From assembly GCA_001275005.1 (NCBI GenBank), contig JWZX01002530.1:1-33221 (forward strand): DNA of 33,221 nt. Direction: 5' to 3'. This document shows, one piece after another, positions 18,698-26,706 of the stretch. The stretch comes from Chrysochromulina tobinii (lineage: Eukaryota > Haptophyta > Prymnesiales > Chrysochromulinaceae). The translations under genes and the position numbers were made by a program. Each line of letters opens with the position of its first letter. Position 1 is the first letter of the stretch. A model generated the notes under the pieces. It was not told the DNA's origin. It made no database searches and saw only the letters and a list, made by a program, of their open reading frames with translations.

Positions 18698-20236
18698 TCA
18701 CCTCAGCCGATCAGGGCGTGCGCCCGTTGCTAAGTCGGGCCGCTGCGCCAGCCGCGCGCGCTCATCGAGCCTGCGGATCTGGTCGTCTAGGGCACCGGCG
18801 AGCTGCGTGTGCGACTTGCTATGACCCGAGAGGGCCTGTCGCACGCGGTCGGCGGAGGCACTCTTGGTGGCGATGTCGGCCTCGACGAGGTGCAGCTCGC
18901 GCTGCATGGCGCCGATGTCCTGCTGAAGCCCGAGACGGCGCCTGAACGCTGTCTCAAGTCCACGCATCACATCGTCATAGAAGCCCAAGTCGGCGCGTTC
19001 CGGATTCGTGAGAGCGCCGCCGCCGTGTTGAGCGCCGCCGCCGCCGCCAGCACTCACCCCCTGGCGAAAGGAGGAGGGCTCGAAGGCAAGGCCGACCGCG
19101 CCGGCGGACAGTGCATCCGCGCCCAACCCTCCGCGTGACGCAGGTCGCTCGAGCGACGCACTGAGCGAGGCAGCAGCGCCGGCGCCGCCACCGGCGAGGC
19201 CACGCTCACGCTCGCGGTAGAGGCGGCCCGCGTCACGGAATTGGAAGCCGCCGCCGACCACGAGACGCTGCTGGCGCTCCGCCGCCGTCTCTGGCGCTGG
19301 CTCGTGTGGCACAAGCTTTCGAAGGAAGTAGCGCGCGAAATCGGCGCGGTTGAGCGCTCCCGAGCCGTCAGCATCGATGGCGTGGACAACGTCCAAAAAG
19401 GCGGCCGGGTCGGCGAAGGGGCCCATCGAGAGCATCTCCTGCACCTGCGGCTTCTCCTTCATGCCAGTGAGCACGTCCACCTTCGATAGCTGCCCGTTGC
19501 CGCTGACGTCAAGGAGATCAAATGCGAGATTGACGAGAATCTTGAGCGCCTCCGTGTCCACGTCGCCGCGCACCGAGCGACGGATGGCCTCGTCGACCTC
19601 GGCCTCGGTCTTGCCCGCGACAGGAACGCCGAGCGACTGGGCGATGCGCTCCTTGTGCTTCAGCTGCGTCGACCTGAGGCTGTCGCTGCCGCCGCCGCGC
19701 ATCTCCCGCTGCTGCGCCCACCCGACGCTGGCGGCGCTGGCGCCAGCACCGCCGCTGACAACCCCGCTCGAGGCGGCCGCGAGCGGGCCAGCACGTTGCG
19801 GAGGCAACACAGTAGTATGAAGCGGTGGTGCCTCGCGCGCCTGGAAGCGCCGAACCGCGTCAAGGTTGTTGCGTGCGGCCGTGATCTCGAGCAAGGTGCG
19901 CGATGACGGCGTGTGCCGCTGCACCAGCTCCTTGATGCGCACGACGCGCTCGAAGCCCGCAGCGGCCTCTTCGAGACGATGCTGCTTGAGGTGCAGCACC
20001 GCGAGATTGTTCAAAGCGCACGCCAGCTGCGGATGTTCTGCGTCGTCCGAGTAAATTGCCTCGCGCTGCTTCAGAGCGGCCATCAGGTCACGCTCGGCCT
20101 CAGCGAGCTCTCCGAGGCGCATATGCTCGATGCCGTCGGTCTCCAGCTTGTTGACCGCGATTCTGCCCGGAGGCAGCGGCGCCGATGGCGGCGGCAGCTG
20201 GTTGGAGTACGCCGATCGGTTCGATCGACCGTCCAT
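18698..20236 (-). CDS. TPR / EF-hand / coiled-coil protein
   Basis: 512 residues. About 30-105 form two to three TPR units of kinesin-light-chain style (HPQLACALNNLAVLHLKQ then RLEEAAAGFERVVRI). About 225-300 carry a pair of EF-hands: DVSGNGQLSKVD at 243-254, weak because position 3 is Ser, and DADGSGALNRAD at 288-299, canonical except for a final Asp instead of Glu. A Gly/Ala/Ser-rich linker follows, then a C-terminal coiled coil from about 425 (DLGFYDDVMRGLETAFRRR through DDQIRRLDERARLAQ). The layout suggests a calcium-responsive adaptor, perhaps of cilia or motor cargo. That role is inferred and no named family was recognised. A pentanucleotide repeat begins 18 bp upstream of the start. 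Confidence 0.8.
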   Translation of the reverse strand: MDGRSNRSAYSNQLPPPSAPLPPGRIAVNKLETDGIEHMRLGELAEAERDLMAALKQREAIYSDDAEHPQLACALNNLAVLHLKQHRLEEAAAGFERVVRIKELVQRHTPSSRTLLEITAARNNLDAVRRFQAREAPPLHTTVLPPQRAGPLAAASSGVVSGGAGASAASVGWAQQREMRGGGSDSLRSTQLKHKERIAQSLGVPVAGKTEAEVDEAIRRSVRGDVDTEALKILVNLAFDLLDVSGNGQLSKVDVLTGMKEKPQVQEMLSMGPFADPAAFLDVVHAIDADGSGALNRADFARYFLRKLVPHEPAPETAAERQQRLVVGGGFQFRDAGRLYRERERGLAGGGAGAAASLSASLERPASRGGLGADALSAGAVGLAFEPSSFRQGVSAGGGGGAQHGGGALTNPERADLGFYDDVMRGLETAFRRRLGLQQDIGAMQRELHLVEADIATKSASADRVRQALSGHSKSHTQLAGALDDQIRRLDERARLAQRPDLATGARPDRLR

Positions 20237-20594
20237 TTGTCTAACCGCCTCGAGTCAAGTCAAGTCAAGTCAAGTCAAGTCAAGTCAAGTCAAGTCTCGA
20301 AAAAGCGCCACGCCGGGCGCTTTTCGGGCCGCAACAGGGCCCCCGACTGTGTCGGCAGTGTGCCGGGCTGCGGACTAGCGGCTACCGGGACAGATTTCTG
20401 TTCTTCACCGCTGAGTTGATTCGTGAGTTCATCTTTCGTCAATGATCGTCAGTCTCAGAGGACGCGTGCTCGAAACCATTCTCGGAATTATCCTAAAAGA
20501 ACGTCCGTCTTTATCGAGAGGCGAGCTCGAATCCAATCGCGGAACATCTGAACACAATCGCAGCTTCGCGCACTCATTCGCACGGCAAGCCAAC
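20237..20594. promoter_or_regulatory. Divergent upstream region (TPR/EF-hand gene and left duplicated gene)
   Basis: 358 bp lie between two divergent starts. It contains the TCAAG pentanucleotide array next to the minus-strand gene. From about 20524 it also holds the outer edge of the inverted duplication, where GAGCTCGAATCCAATCG corresponds to GTGCTCGAATACAATCG at the far copy. A plus-strand frame is open from 20442, but similarity to the other copy is coding-like only from the Met at 20595. Confidence 0.45.
20254..20296 (+). repeat. GTCAA pentanucleotide microsatellite, about 8.6 units
   Basis: Perfect tandem copies of GTCAA (TTGAC on the minus strand) lie 18 bp upstream of the start codon of the TPR/EF-hand gene, probably in its 5' untranslated leader or core promoter. 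Confidence 0.95.
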
Positions 20595-21678
20595 ATGCTC
20601 TCCTGCGTCCTCGCCGCCTCCCCCGCTCTGATGCTCGGCCCGGTGGCCGCGCCAGCCCTGCGCCACGCATCACCCACGATGCAGCAGACCTTCCAACGCG
20701 AGCAGGTCGGCTACGGGACCGCGACCTACACCGGCGGCGTCGTGCCCACGCGCATGGCGCCCGTCAAGGCCGACTCCACCATCCTCGTGCAGGGTGGCTC
20801 GCTGCGCACGTGGTCATACCGCTCGCCGTCCGTGGAGCAGGTGCAGGTCGTCCTCAGCACCGAGGGCCGCCCGCTCGACGCCGACATCGAGCTCTGGCAC
20901 GGCCCCGACAACACGCCCTGCAAGATGCGCGTGTACGTCGAGAACGGCCAGCTCCGCCCCTTCTCGGCGGTGATCGAGACGCCGCGCGGCCCGAACACCG
21001 TGGCCATCCGCAACATCGGCCAGATCGAGTTCCCCATCGCCGCCAACGTCGTCGCTGACCAGGTCGACAGCCCGTCCGCCGACTGCATTGCCGCATCGAC
21101 GACCATCCAGGGTGGCGCCCTGCGCACGTATCCCTTCGACCCGACCGTCGACAGCGTCCAGGTGCTGCTCAAGACCGACGGCCGCCCGCTCAACGCGCGC
21201 ATCGAGCTCCTCCAGGGCCCGAACAACAACAAGCAGGTCATCGAGCTCTACACTGAGGACGGCCTCGACCGGCCATTCTTCGCCATCCTCGAGACCCCGG
21301 GCTCGGGCAACGTCGTCCGCATCGTCAACACCGCGCCGATCGAGTTCCCCATGACCGCCGGCGTTGTACCGCACTCGATCAATACGGACATGTCCGCGGC
21401 CGACGTCGTCATCGGCGGCGACATTGGCCGCTAATGTGCAGGCCGCACGGCCGCGCCGCGCACAAGGATTGAGTCCCACACGCGCGCGCGACGATACCTT
21501 CAGATGTCTGGGCTGGCGGCCACGATCGGGATGGGGCGCGCACGCCGCGAAAGAGCATGAAGAGAGTTGCGAGCCGTGCTTCGCGGAGGAGGAGGAGGCC
21601 CGGGAGGAGAGGCCGGGCGTTCATCGTAGGAGCTGAGAGAGATGAGTCGGTCGTGCCCGTCCGGGTGCACGCACATTC
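20524..21678 (+). repeat. Left arm of a 1.1-kb inverted duplication
   Basis: This arm matches the reverse complement of 24959-26077. Within the coding part the two arms differ at only a handful of bases per 100. Outside it, similarity fades: upstream for about 70 bp, and downstream for about 240 bp with small gaps. The downstream part shares GGTCTGGGCTGGCGGCC-like and GCGGAGGAGGAGGAGG-like words and the AATGTGCGTG end. Confidence 0.9.
20595..21434 (+). CDS. Conserved algal two-repeat protein, left copy, targeted leader
   Basis: 280 residues from MLSCVLAASPALMLGPVAA, a hydrophobic signal-like start followed by a transit-like stretch (ALRHASPTMQQTF). The mature part has two similar halves. Each half contains, in order, (S)LRTWSYRSPSVEQVQVVLST or ALRTYPFDPTVDSVQVLLKT, a GRPLDADIEL or GRPLNARIEL block, GPDN or GPNN, a PF-x-A-x-IETP or PFFAILETP block, and IEFPIAANV or IEFPMTAGV. 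This reads as a duplicated all-beta domain. I recall similar proteins in diatoms and haptophytes, but know of no assigned function. Plastid or lumen targeting is inferred from the leader. The minus-strand copy at 25183-26022 differs at about four residues. The Met at 20595 is chosen because both copies share it; the frame is open further upstream (20442). Confidence 0.88.
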   Translation: MLSCVLAASPALMLGPVAAPALRHASPTMQQTFQREQVGYGTATYTGGVVPTRMAPVKADSTILVQGGSLRTWSYRSPSVEQVQVVLSTEGRPLDADIELWHGPDNTPCKMRVYVENGQLRPFSAVIETPRGPNTVAIRNIGQIEFPIAANVVADQVDSPSADCIAASTTIQGGALRTYPFDPTVDSVQVLLKTDGRPLNARIELLQGPNNNKQVIELYTEDGLDRPFFAILETPGSGNVVRIVNTAPIEFPMTAGVVPHSINTDMSAADVVIGGDIGR

Positions 21679-22720
21679 ACATATCCAATGAGCATATTGT
21701 GAGTCATGGGATCCATCTAGGCAACATAGGTCACCCAGAGAGAGTTGTACTGTACAAATCTGAGAGAGAAATTCGGACGTGTGACAGACTTTTCGCCTTT
21801 CTTCGGGGAGTGAAACACGGGTCACGCTCGCACGCGCGGCCGCCCGAAAAATCTCACGAAAACGGAAAAGTAACCGTATGTACCGTTGGATGAGGTTAGT
21901 TATCGTTATCGCCCCCCCAGTGACTGAGCACGTGATTACTCATAACATCGCGGCGCGACCGGTTCGCGCCGCGCGCGCGCGCGCTCTCGACATTTTTTCC
22001 CATGGGCATGGCAGTTGGCACACGTCGGTGTACGTTTATATTTTCGGGTGATACTTATCCGGGGAAAGAGCAAAGACGAAAGTGTTCACTTTCGTCTCAT
22101 GAACTCATCTTCCGGTGCGTCCCACCGGAGATGAATCATGGTTGTGATACATCGCATGTTCGATAACTTCAGGTTCAGCTTCATCATCGCGCATGATCGG
22201 CAAGCCCCCCTCGCCATGCCCCCCTCGCCTGACTGCGGTGGCTGCCGAGTTTATACGCTGCTCCTCGAAACATCTTGACCTACTACAATTTGTAGTTCTT
22301 TCATCGGTCTCTCCTATTCAAGAAGACTAGGATGCGACACATGCATCACCAGATGCACATGCTCTGCGAGCTCCGAAAGCATCCTTTGGAATGCCGGCAG
22401 CCTCTCGGCAAACATCGCCTCGCACCTTCCTTCTCTTCCTTCTGTACTCCTCTAATCGCTGTATGAAATATGAAGGCTCGGCACGCCGCGAGCTCCGCCT
22501 GGCGCGCCTCTCCGACAGCGCCCGTCGTCATCATCGTCATGTGGCCGCCCCTGCCATCTCGCGCCGAGCTCGCCAGGCCGTAGAGTGCTCCTCGCCATCG
22601 TATGCCATCTTTCATTGGTTCTCCTCCACTCTCCTCAACGCCATCGTGCAGGCCGATCGCCCGATCGTCCGGCGCCTGCATTCCAGGCTCCATACAGGAG
22701 ACACCCCGCGAGCAGAAGGC
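21435..22720. other. Long gene-free interval with repeat and hairpin features
   Basis: 1.29 kb without a supported gene. It begins with the tail of the inverted duplication (to about 21678). It contains an alternating CG tract at about 21964-21985 (potential Z-DNA) and two adjacent hairpins at 22074-22133. A minus-strand frame at 22346-22693 (115 aa, MEPGMQAPDDRAIGL...) has no recognisable domain and may be the 3' untranslated part of the repeat-protein gene. Confidence 0.5.
22074..22133. repeat. Two back-to-back hairpins
   Basis: AGACGAAAGTG (22074-22084) is followed after TT by its exact complement CACTTTCGTCT (22087-22097). Eight bases later CATCTTCCGGTG (22106-22117) is followed after four bases by CCACCGGAGATG (22122-22133), complementary with one bulge. 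It could be structured RNA, a small transposon tip or a protein site. Nothing in the sequence decides which. Confidence 0.6.
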
Positions 22721-24253
22721 TTAGCGGGCCCAGCTCGGCGCGTCGAGATTCGCGAGCCACGCGGCCTTGGCGCTCTCAGCACCCGCGACCGGCGCGCTGT
22801 TCGGCATGAAGGCTGGCGCATAATTGGACGGGAGGCTTCGGGTAGGCACGACACGGCCGGCCGGGGCCGGCGCGTTGCTCGACCCCCATGCTGGCGCGTC
22901 GAGCTTCGCAAGCCACGCGGCTTTGGCGGCAGCCTCGTTCGTCGAGGCGCAAGCGGGCACGGCGTACGCGGGAGCGAGCGCAACCGGCGCGGGCGCCGAG
23001 GCATGCATAGCACCGAAGAACGCGTCGCGCTCTGCAAGCCATGCGGCCTTGGCAAACGCCTCAGCCGTGGTGGCGGCAGCGAGGTCCAGTTTGGCGAGCC
23101 AGGCGGCCTTAGCAGCAGCCTCACGCGTGGCAGCGGTGTCAACGGGCGCGGCATTGTATGAGAACGTGGCATCGCTGACGGGCTCAGAGTAGAGTGCGGT
23201 GGGGGTTACACGACCCTGGCCCCAGGCAGGCGTGTCGAGCTTGGCAAGCCATGCGGCCTTGGCGGCAGCCTCGCCAGCAGCGCCAGTGGTGGCGGCAGCG
23301 CGGCCCCAGGCGGGCGTGTCGAGCTTGGCGAGCCAGTCGGCCTTGGCGGCAGCCTCGCTAGTTGCGGCGGCAGCGGCGTCGATCGTGGGGGTGGCAGCGC
23401 CTGACTCGGTGACGAACGCAACGGTCTTCGGGCCCCAGGTGGGCGCATCGAGCTTGGCAAGCCATGCGGCCTTGGCGGCAGCCTCGCCAGCAGCGCCAGT
23501 GGTGGCGGCAGCGCGGCCCCAGACAGGCGTGTCGAGCTTGGCGAGCCAGGCGGCCTTGGCGGCAGCCTCGCTAGTTGCGGCGGCGGTGGCGTCGATCGTG
23601 GGCGTGGCAGCGGCCGACTCAGTGATGAACGCAACGGTCTTCGGGCCCCAGGTGGGCGCATCGAGCTTGGCAAGCCATGCGGCCTTGGCGGCAGCCTCGT
23701 TCGTGGGGGTGTGGGCGGCAGCGCGGCCCCAGACAGGCGTGTCGAGCTTGGCGAGCCAGGCGGCCTTGGCGGCAGCCTCGCTCGATGCAGCCGGTCCAGC
23801 GTAGGCGGGGGCAGCCTCAACTAGAGCAGGCGCCGAGGCACCCCTGCCCCAGGCAGGCCCATCGAGCTTTGCGAGCCAGGCGGCCTTGGCGGTTGCCTCG
23901 TTCGTGGCGGCGGCAGCGCGGCCCCAGACAGGCGTGTCGAGCTTGGCGAGCCACGCGGCCTTGGCGGCGTCTTCGCTGGGAGCAGCAGCAATCGTAGCAG
24001 CCGCCGGGGCAGGGTTCATGAAGCCGGCCTTGGTGCCCCAGCTTGGCATATCGAGCTTTGAGAGCCAGGCAGCTTTGGCGCCCACGGTGTTCATGACTAT
24101 GTCGGGCGAAGACGCCTTGCCAACAATAGTGCCCGTTATGTAGGCGGACTGCAGAACATTGGGAAGGCGGCAGCAGAGAACGTGAGTCATGGATGGCAGT
24201 CGATGACCACTCTTTGAACCGTGCCGCGCGCGTGGTGTGCAGGGCGAGATCAA
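22721..24253 (-). CDS. Tandem-repeat protein with 13 AKAAWLAKLDxPxWG motifs
   Basis: 510 residues, dominated by 13 copies of EAAAKAAWLAKLD-x-P-x-WG, spaced 25-50 residues apart by Ala/Thr/Pro-rich disordered linkers. The Trp-Leu-x-Lys-Leu-Asp helix and the trailing Pro-x-Trp-Gly are nearly invariant. Copies 10 and 11 have lost the final Trp. Copies 5-9 sit in a larger 71-residue (213-bp) tandem unit. The repeated short helix with flexible spacers is the architecture of multivalent scaffolds, such as pyrenoid Rubisco linkers or phase-separating proteins. Neither role is shown by the sequence. Starts at 24253, 24190 (MTHVLCC) and further in are all possible. No clear targeting peptide is visible, so an upstream exon may be missing. 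It sits in the spacer of the inverted duplication. Confidence 0.8.
   Translation of the reverse strand: MISPCTPRARHGSKSGHRLPSMTHVLCCRLPNVLQSAYITGTIVGKASSPDIVMNTVGAKAAWLSKLDMPSWGTKAGFMNPAPAAATIAAAPSEDAAKAAWLAKLDTPVWGRAAAATNEATAKAAWLAKLDGPAWGRGASAPALVEAAPAYAGPAASSEAAAKAAWLAKLDTPVWGRAAAHTPTNEAAAKAAWLAKLDAPTWGPKTVAFITESAAATPTIDATAAATSEAAAKAAWLAKLDTPVWGRAAATTGAAGEAAAKAAWLAKLDAPTWGPKTVAFVTESGAATPTIDAAAAATSEAAAKADWLAKLDTPAWGRAAATTGAAGEAAAKAAWLAKLDTPAWGQGRVTPTALYSEPVSDATFSYNAAPVDTAATREAAAKAAWLAKLDLAAATTAEAFAKAAWLAERDAFFGAMHASAPAPVALAPAYAVPACASTNEAAAKAAWLAKLDAPAWGSSNAPAPAGRVVPTRSLPSNYAPAFMPNSAPVAGAESAKAAWLANLDAPSWAR
23205..23800. repeat. Coding tandem repeat, about 213-bp higher-order unit
   Basis: Within the AWLAKLD gene, blocks beginning with GTCTTCGGGCCCCAGGTGGG recur at about 23424 and 23637. 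They carry two motif copies plus the linker TVAFxTES and ATPTIDA. Near-identity at the DNA level points to recent unequal crossing-over or conversion. Confidence 0.8.
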
Positions 24254-25182
24254 GGAAAGTGTCGGCCGTCAAATCCAGCACAGTGGTGCACGAGGCAGGG
24301 TGAGGTGGGGCTGCGGGAGGGCGAGCGGTCGCGCGCGTACCGAGAGCGCGACCGTCGAAGAGCAGACGAGGAGGTGAAGCATGATGGCGACCGATCGAGG
24401 GTTTGTGATGTGCGCGAGCTTGTGCGAGCGTCTCATCTGGGAAGACTGCAAAAGCTTCCCCGATGGCGAGCGAAGATTTTGGTCGCGCTCGTCAAAAACG
24501 TCGCCGTTACGGACATATAATCGTTCCAAAGGGCGTCGCAATCGAAATCTGCGCCAGAATCTCAAAATTCATCAAAACATTCGAGATTACAACCGTCGCG
24601 GTCCGATCTCACGCGGACCAATCATTCGGGCCCCTACTATGTACAAGGACAGTATCTCTCACTCACGATCACGTGTTCTTTTCATGTGGCTTCTGTTTTC
24701 AAAGTCGTGGGACGAAAAGGATGATCGGATGTTGAGCGTGTCTTTCCGCGGTGTCGTGTTACCGCTCGTGACCTCGACTCTGACCCATTTTGCTCTGACC
24801 CTGGGGTGCGGTGTGAATTAACCGAACGTTGAAACACAAAAGTGTCACAGAGCCTTCATAAACAGTAGTAATACAGGATCACGACTCTCTGGGTGGCCTA
24901 CGTTGCCTAAACCCTAATGGAATACTGTCATGCACATGGTACAAGGATCGGAAACGGTTAATGTGCGTGGCACGTCCTTCGGACGGGCACGACGACTGAT
25001 CTCTCTCAGCTCCTTTGATGAACGCCCGGCCTCCTCCTCCTCCGCGGAGCACGGCTTTCACTTCTCTTTAGGCTCTTTCTCGTCGCGCGCGCCCCATCCC
25101 GATCGCGGCCGCCAGCCCAGACCTCTGAAGGAACTTGTCGCGTGTGCGGTGTGGGACACAATCCTTGTGCGCGGCCTGCACA
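24254..25182. other. Gene-free interval; contains 3' part of the right duplication arm
   Basis: 24254-24958 is the upstream side of the AWLAKLD gene, with no recognisable product in frames such as 24381-24821. From 24959 the sequence is the inverted counterpart of the left arm's 3' flank. No RNA gene was seen. Confidence 0.45.
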
Positions 25183-26077
25183 TTAGCGGCCAATGTCGCC
25201 GCCGATGACGACGTCGTCCGCGGACATGTCCGTGTTGATCGAGTGCGGGACAACGCCGGCGGTCATGGGGAACTCGATCGGCGCGGTGTTGACGATGCGG
25301 ACAACGTTGCCCGAGCCCGGGGTCTCGAGGATGGCGAAGAATGGCCGGTCGAGGCCGTCCTCTGTGTAGAGCTCGATGACCTGCTTGTTGTTGTTCGGGC
25401 CCTGGAGGAGCTCGATGCGCGCGTTGAGCGGGCGGCCGTCGGTCTTGAGCAGCACCTGCACGCTGTCGACGGTCGGGTCGAAGGGATACGTGCGCAGGGC
25501 GCCACCCTGGATGGTCGTCGAGGCGGCAATGCAGTCGGCGGACGGGCTGTCGACCTGGTCGGCGACGACGTTGGCGGCGATGGGGAACTCGATCTGACCG
25601 ATGTTGCGGATGGCCACGGTGTTCGGGCCGCGCGGCGTCTCGATCACCGCCGAGAAGGGGCGGAGCTGGCCGTTCTCGACGTACACGCGCATCTTGCAGG
25701 GCGTGTTGTCGGGGCCGTGCCAAAGCTCGATGTCGGCGTCGAGAGGGCGGCCCTCGGTGCTGAGGACGACCTGCACCTGCTCCACGGACGGCGAGCGGTA
25801 CGACCACGTGCGCAGCGAGCCACCCTGCACGAGGATGGTCGAGTCGGCCTTGACGGGCGCCTTGCGCGTGGGCACGACGCCGCCGGTGTAGGTCGCGGTG
25901 CCGTAGCCGACCTGCTCGCGCTGGAAGGTCTGCTGCATCACGGGCGATGCGTGGCGAAGGGCTGACGCGGCCACCGGGCCGAGCATAAGAGCGGGGGAGG
26001 CAGCGAGGACGCAGGAGAGCATGCTGCTGAGGCGAAGCTGCGATTGTGGTGCGATGTTCCACGATTGTATTCGAGCA
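24959..26077 (-). repeat. Right arm of the 1.1-kb inverted duplication
   Basis: This is the inverted counterpart of 20524-21678, about 3.3 kb away, and includes the whole 280-codon gene. The right arm lacks a short segment (CGGCCGCGC-type) just after the stop codon and has other small gaps in the flank, whereas the coding part is gap-free. Confidence 0.9.
25183..26022 (-). CDS. Conserved algal two-repeat protein, right copy, targeted leader
   Basis: Same 280-residue protein as the left copy, in the opposite orientation. I see four residue differences: Pro to Ser and Thr to Val in the leader, Met to Lys after VVPT-R, and Ala to Asp near the C-terminus (MSADDVV). Most base changes are silent third positions, so both copies are held under selection or kept alike by gene conversion. 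The leader (MLSCVLAASPALMLGPVAAS) is again signal-like. The upstream leader differs from the left copy, so expression could differ. The frame is also open to 26082. Confidence 0.88.
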   Translation of the reverse strand: MLSCVLAASPALMLGPVAASALRHASPVMQQTFQREQVGYGTATYTGGVVPTRKAPVKADSTILVQGGSLRTWSYRSPSVEQVQVVLSTEGRPLDADIELWHGPDNTPCKMRVYVENGQLRPFSAVIETPRGPNTVAIRNIGQIEFPIAANVVADQVDSPSADCIAASTTIQGGALRTYPFDPTVDSVQVLLKTDGRPLNARIELLQGPNNNKQVIELYTEDGLDRPFFAILETPGSGNVVRIVNTAPIEFPMTAGVVPHSINTDMSADDVVIGGDIGR

Positions 26078-26706
26078 CACATCTCCCGCTTCTCCGACTC
26101 TCTTTTTCGACGTGAGATTTTCGTCGAAAATTGAAAATCCGGTGTCGCCTAAAAACAAGCGGATGTGTTACCTGCTGACAAGCCTCTCCTTTACTGTACA
26201 AAACGTGATCGCCGTGAAGTTTTTTTGTTGGTGCAACGTGCATGTATCGGTATGGGCCCGGACACCCGATACAGCATCGAGCATGTACACGCGGCTTTCC
26301 GCCCCACGCACCCCCGTGAGCTTCTTCAGGGAAATAGGCCAATACGGCTGATATCTTATTTTGATTCGAATATAACTTTGATGGCCCGTCACGCACACCG
26401 CGCCCGAGAAGCAATCGACCTACCGCTAGCGCTACCCGCTGAGAACGGCCGCTCTGGTCTGGTGTCTGGTGAACTGTCCGCCGTCTCTCCCGCCCACAGC
26501 GCACACAGGAGCGGAAATACGACGGGACGTCCAAATGTTCTCCACACGAATGGGTGAGTGACACACCCCCAGCATGCATGCATGCGACGAGAGGGCAGAC
26601 GCATAAGCATGCCATGTGCCCATCTCCACATCTTCGTGCAACTGCGCGCGCACTGCCTCTGCGCACTGCCACTGCGTGCGCCATCCTCAACATCTGGACG
26701 CCTCTC
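26023..26706. other. Gene-free interval upstream of the right copy
   Basis: 684 bp between the start of the right duplicated gene and the stop of the coiled-coil gene, both on the minus strand. It must hold the promoter of the first and the 3' end of the second. Similarity to the left copy stops at about 26077. Small open frames show no domain. A short GCATGCATGCATGCGAC word lies near 26571. Confidence 0.4.

Noticed and set aside
20254-20296. TTGAC repeats as plant W-box elements
   Set aside because: A pure pentanucleotide microsatellite explains them, and WRKY regulation in this organism is not supported.
21964-21985. Alternating CG tract as a regulatory Z-DNA switch
   Set aside because: Such tracts are expected by chance in DNA this GC-rich, and nothing nearby ties it to a gene start.
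22346-22693. 115-residue minus-strand frame downstream of the AWLAKLD gene
   Set aside because: No domain, leader or repeat relation to neighbours. It could be a 3' untranslated region, so it was left out as a gene.
24381-24821. 146-residue plus-strand frame
   Set aside because: Composition is unlike neighbouring genes, no recognisable domain, and it lies in the presumed promoter region of the minus-strand repeat gene.
25135-25965. Plus-strand 276-residue frame across the right duplicated gene
   Set aside because: It is antisense to a protein conserved with few replacements in the other copy. The conservation pattern (silent third-position changes) fits the minus frame only.
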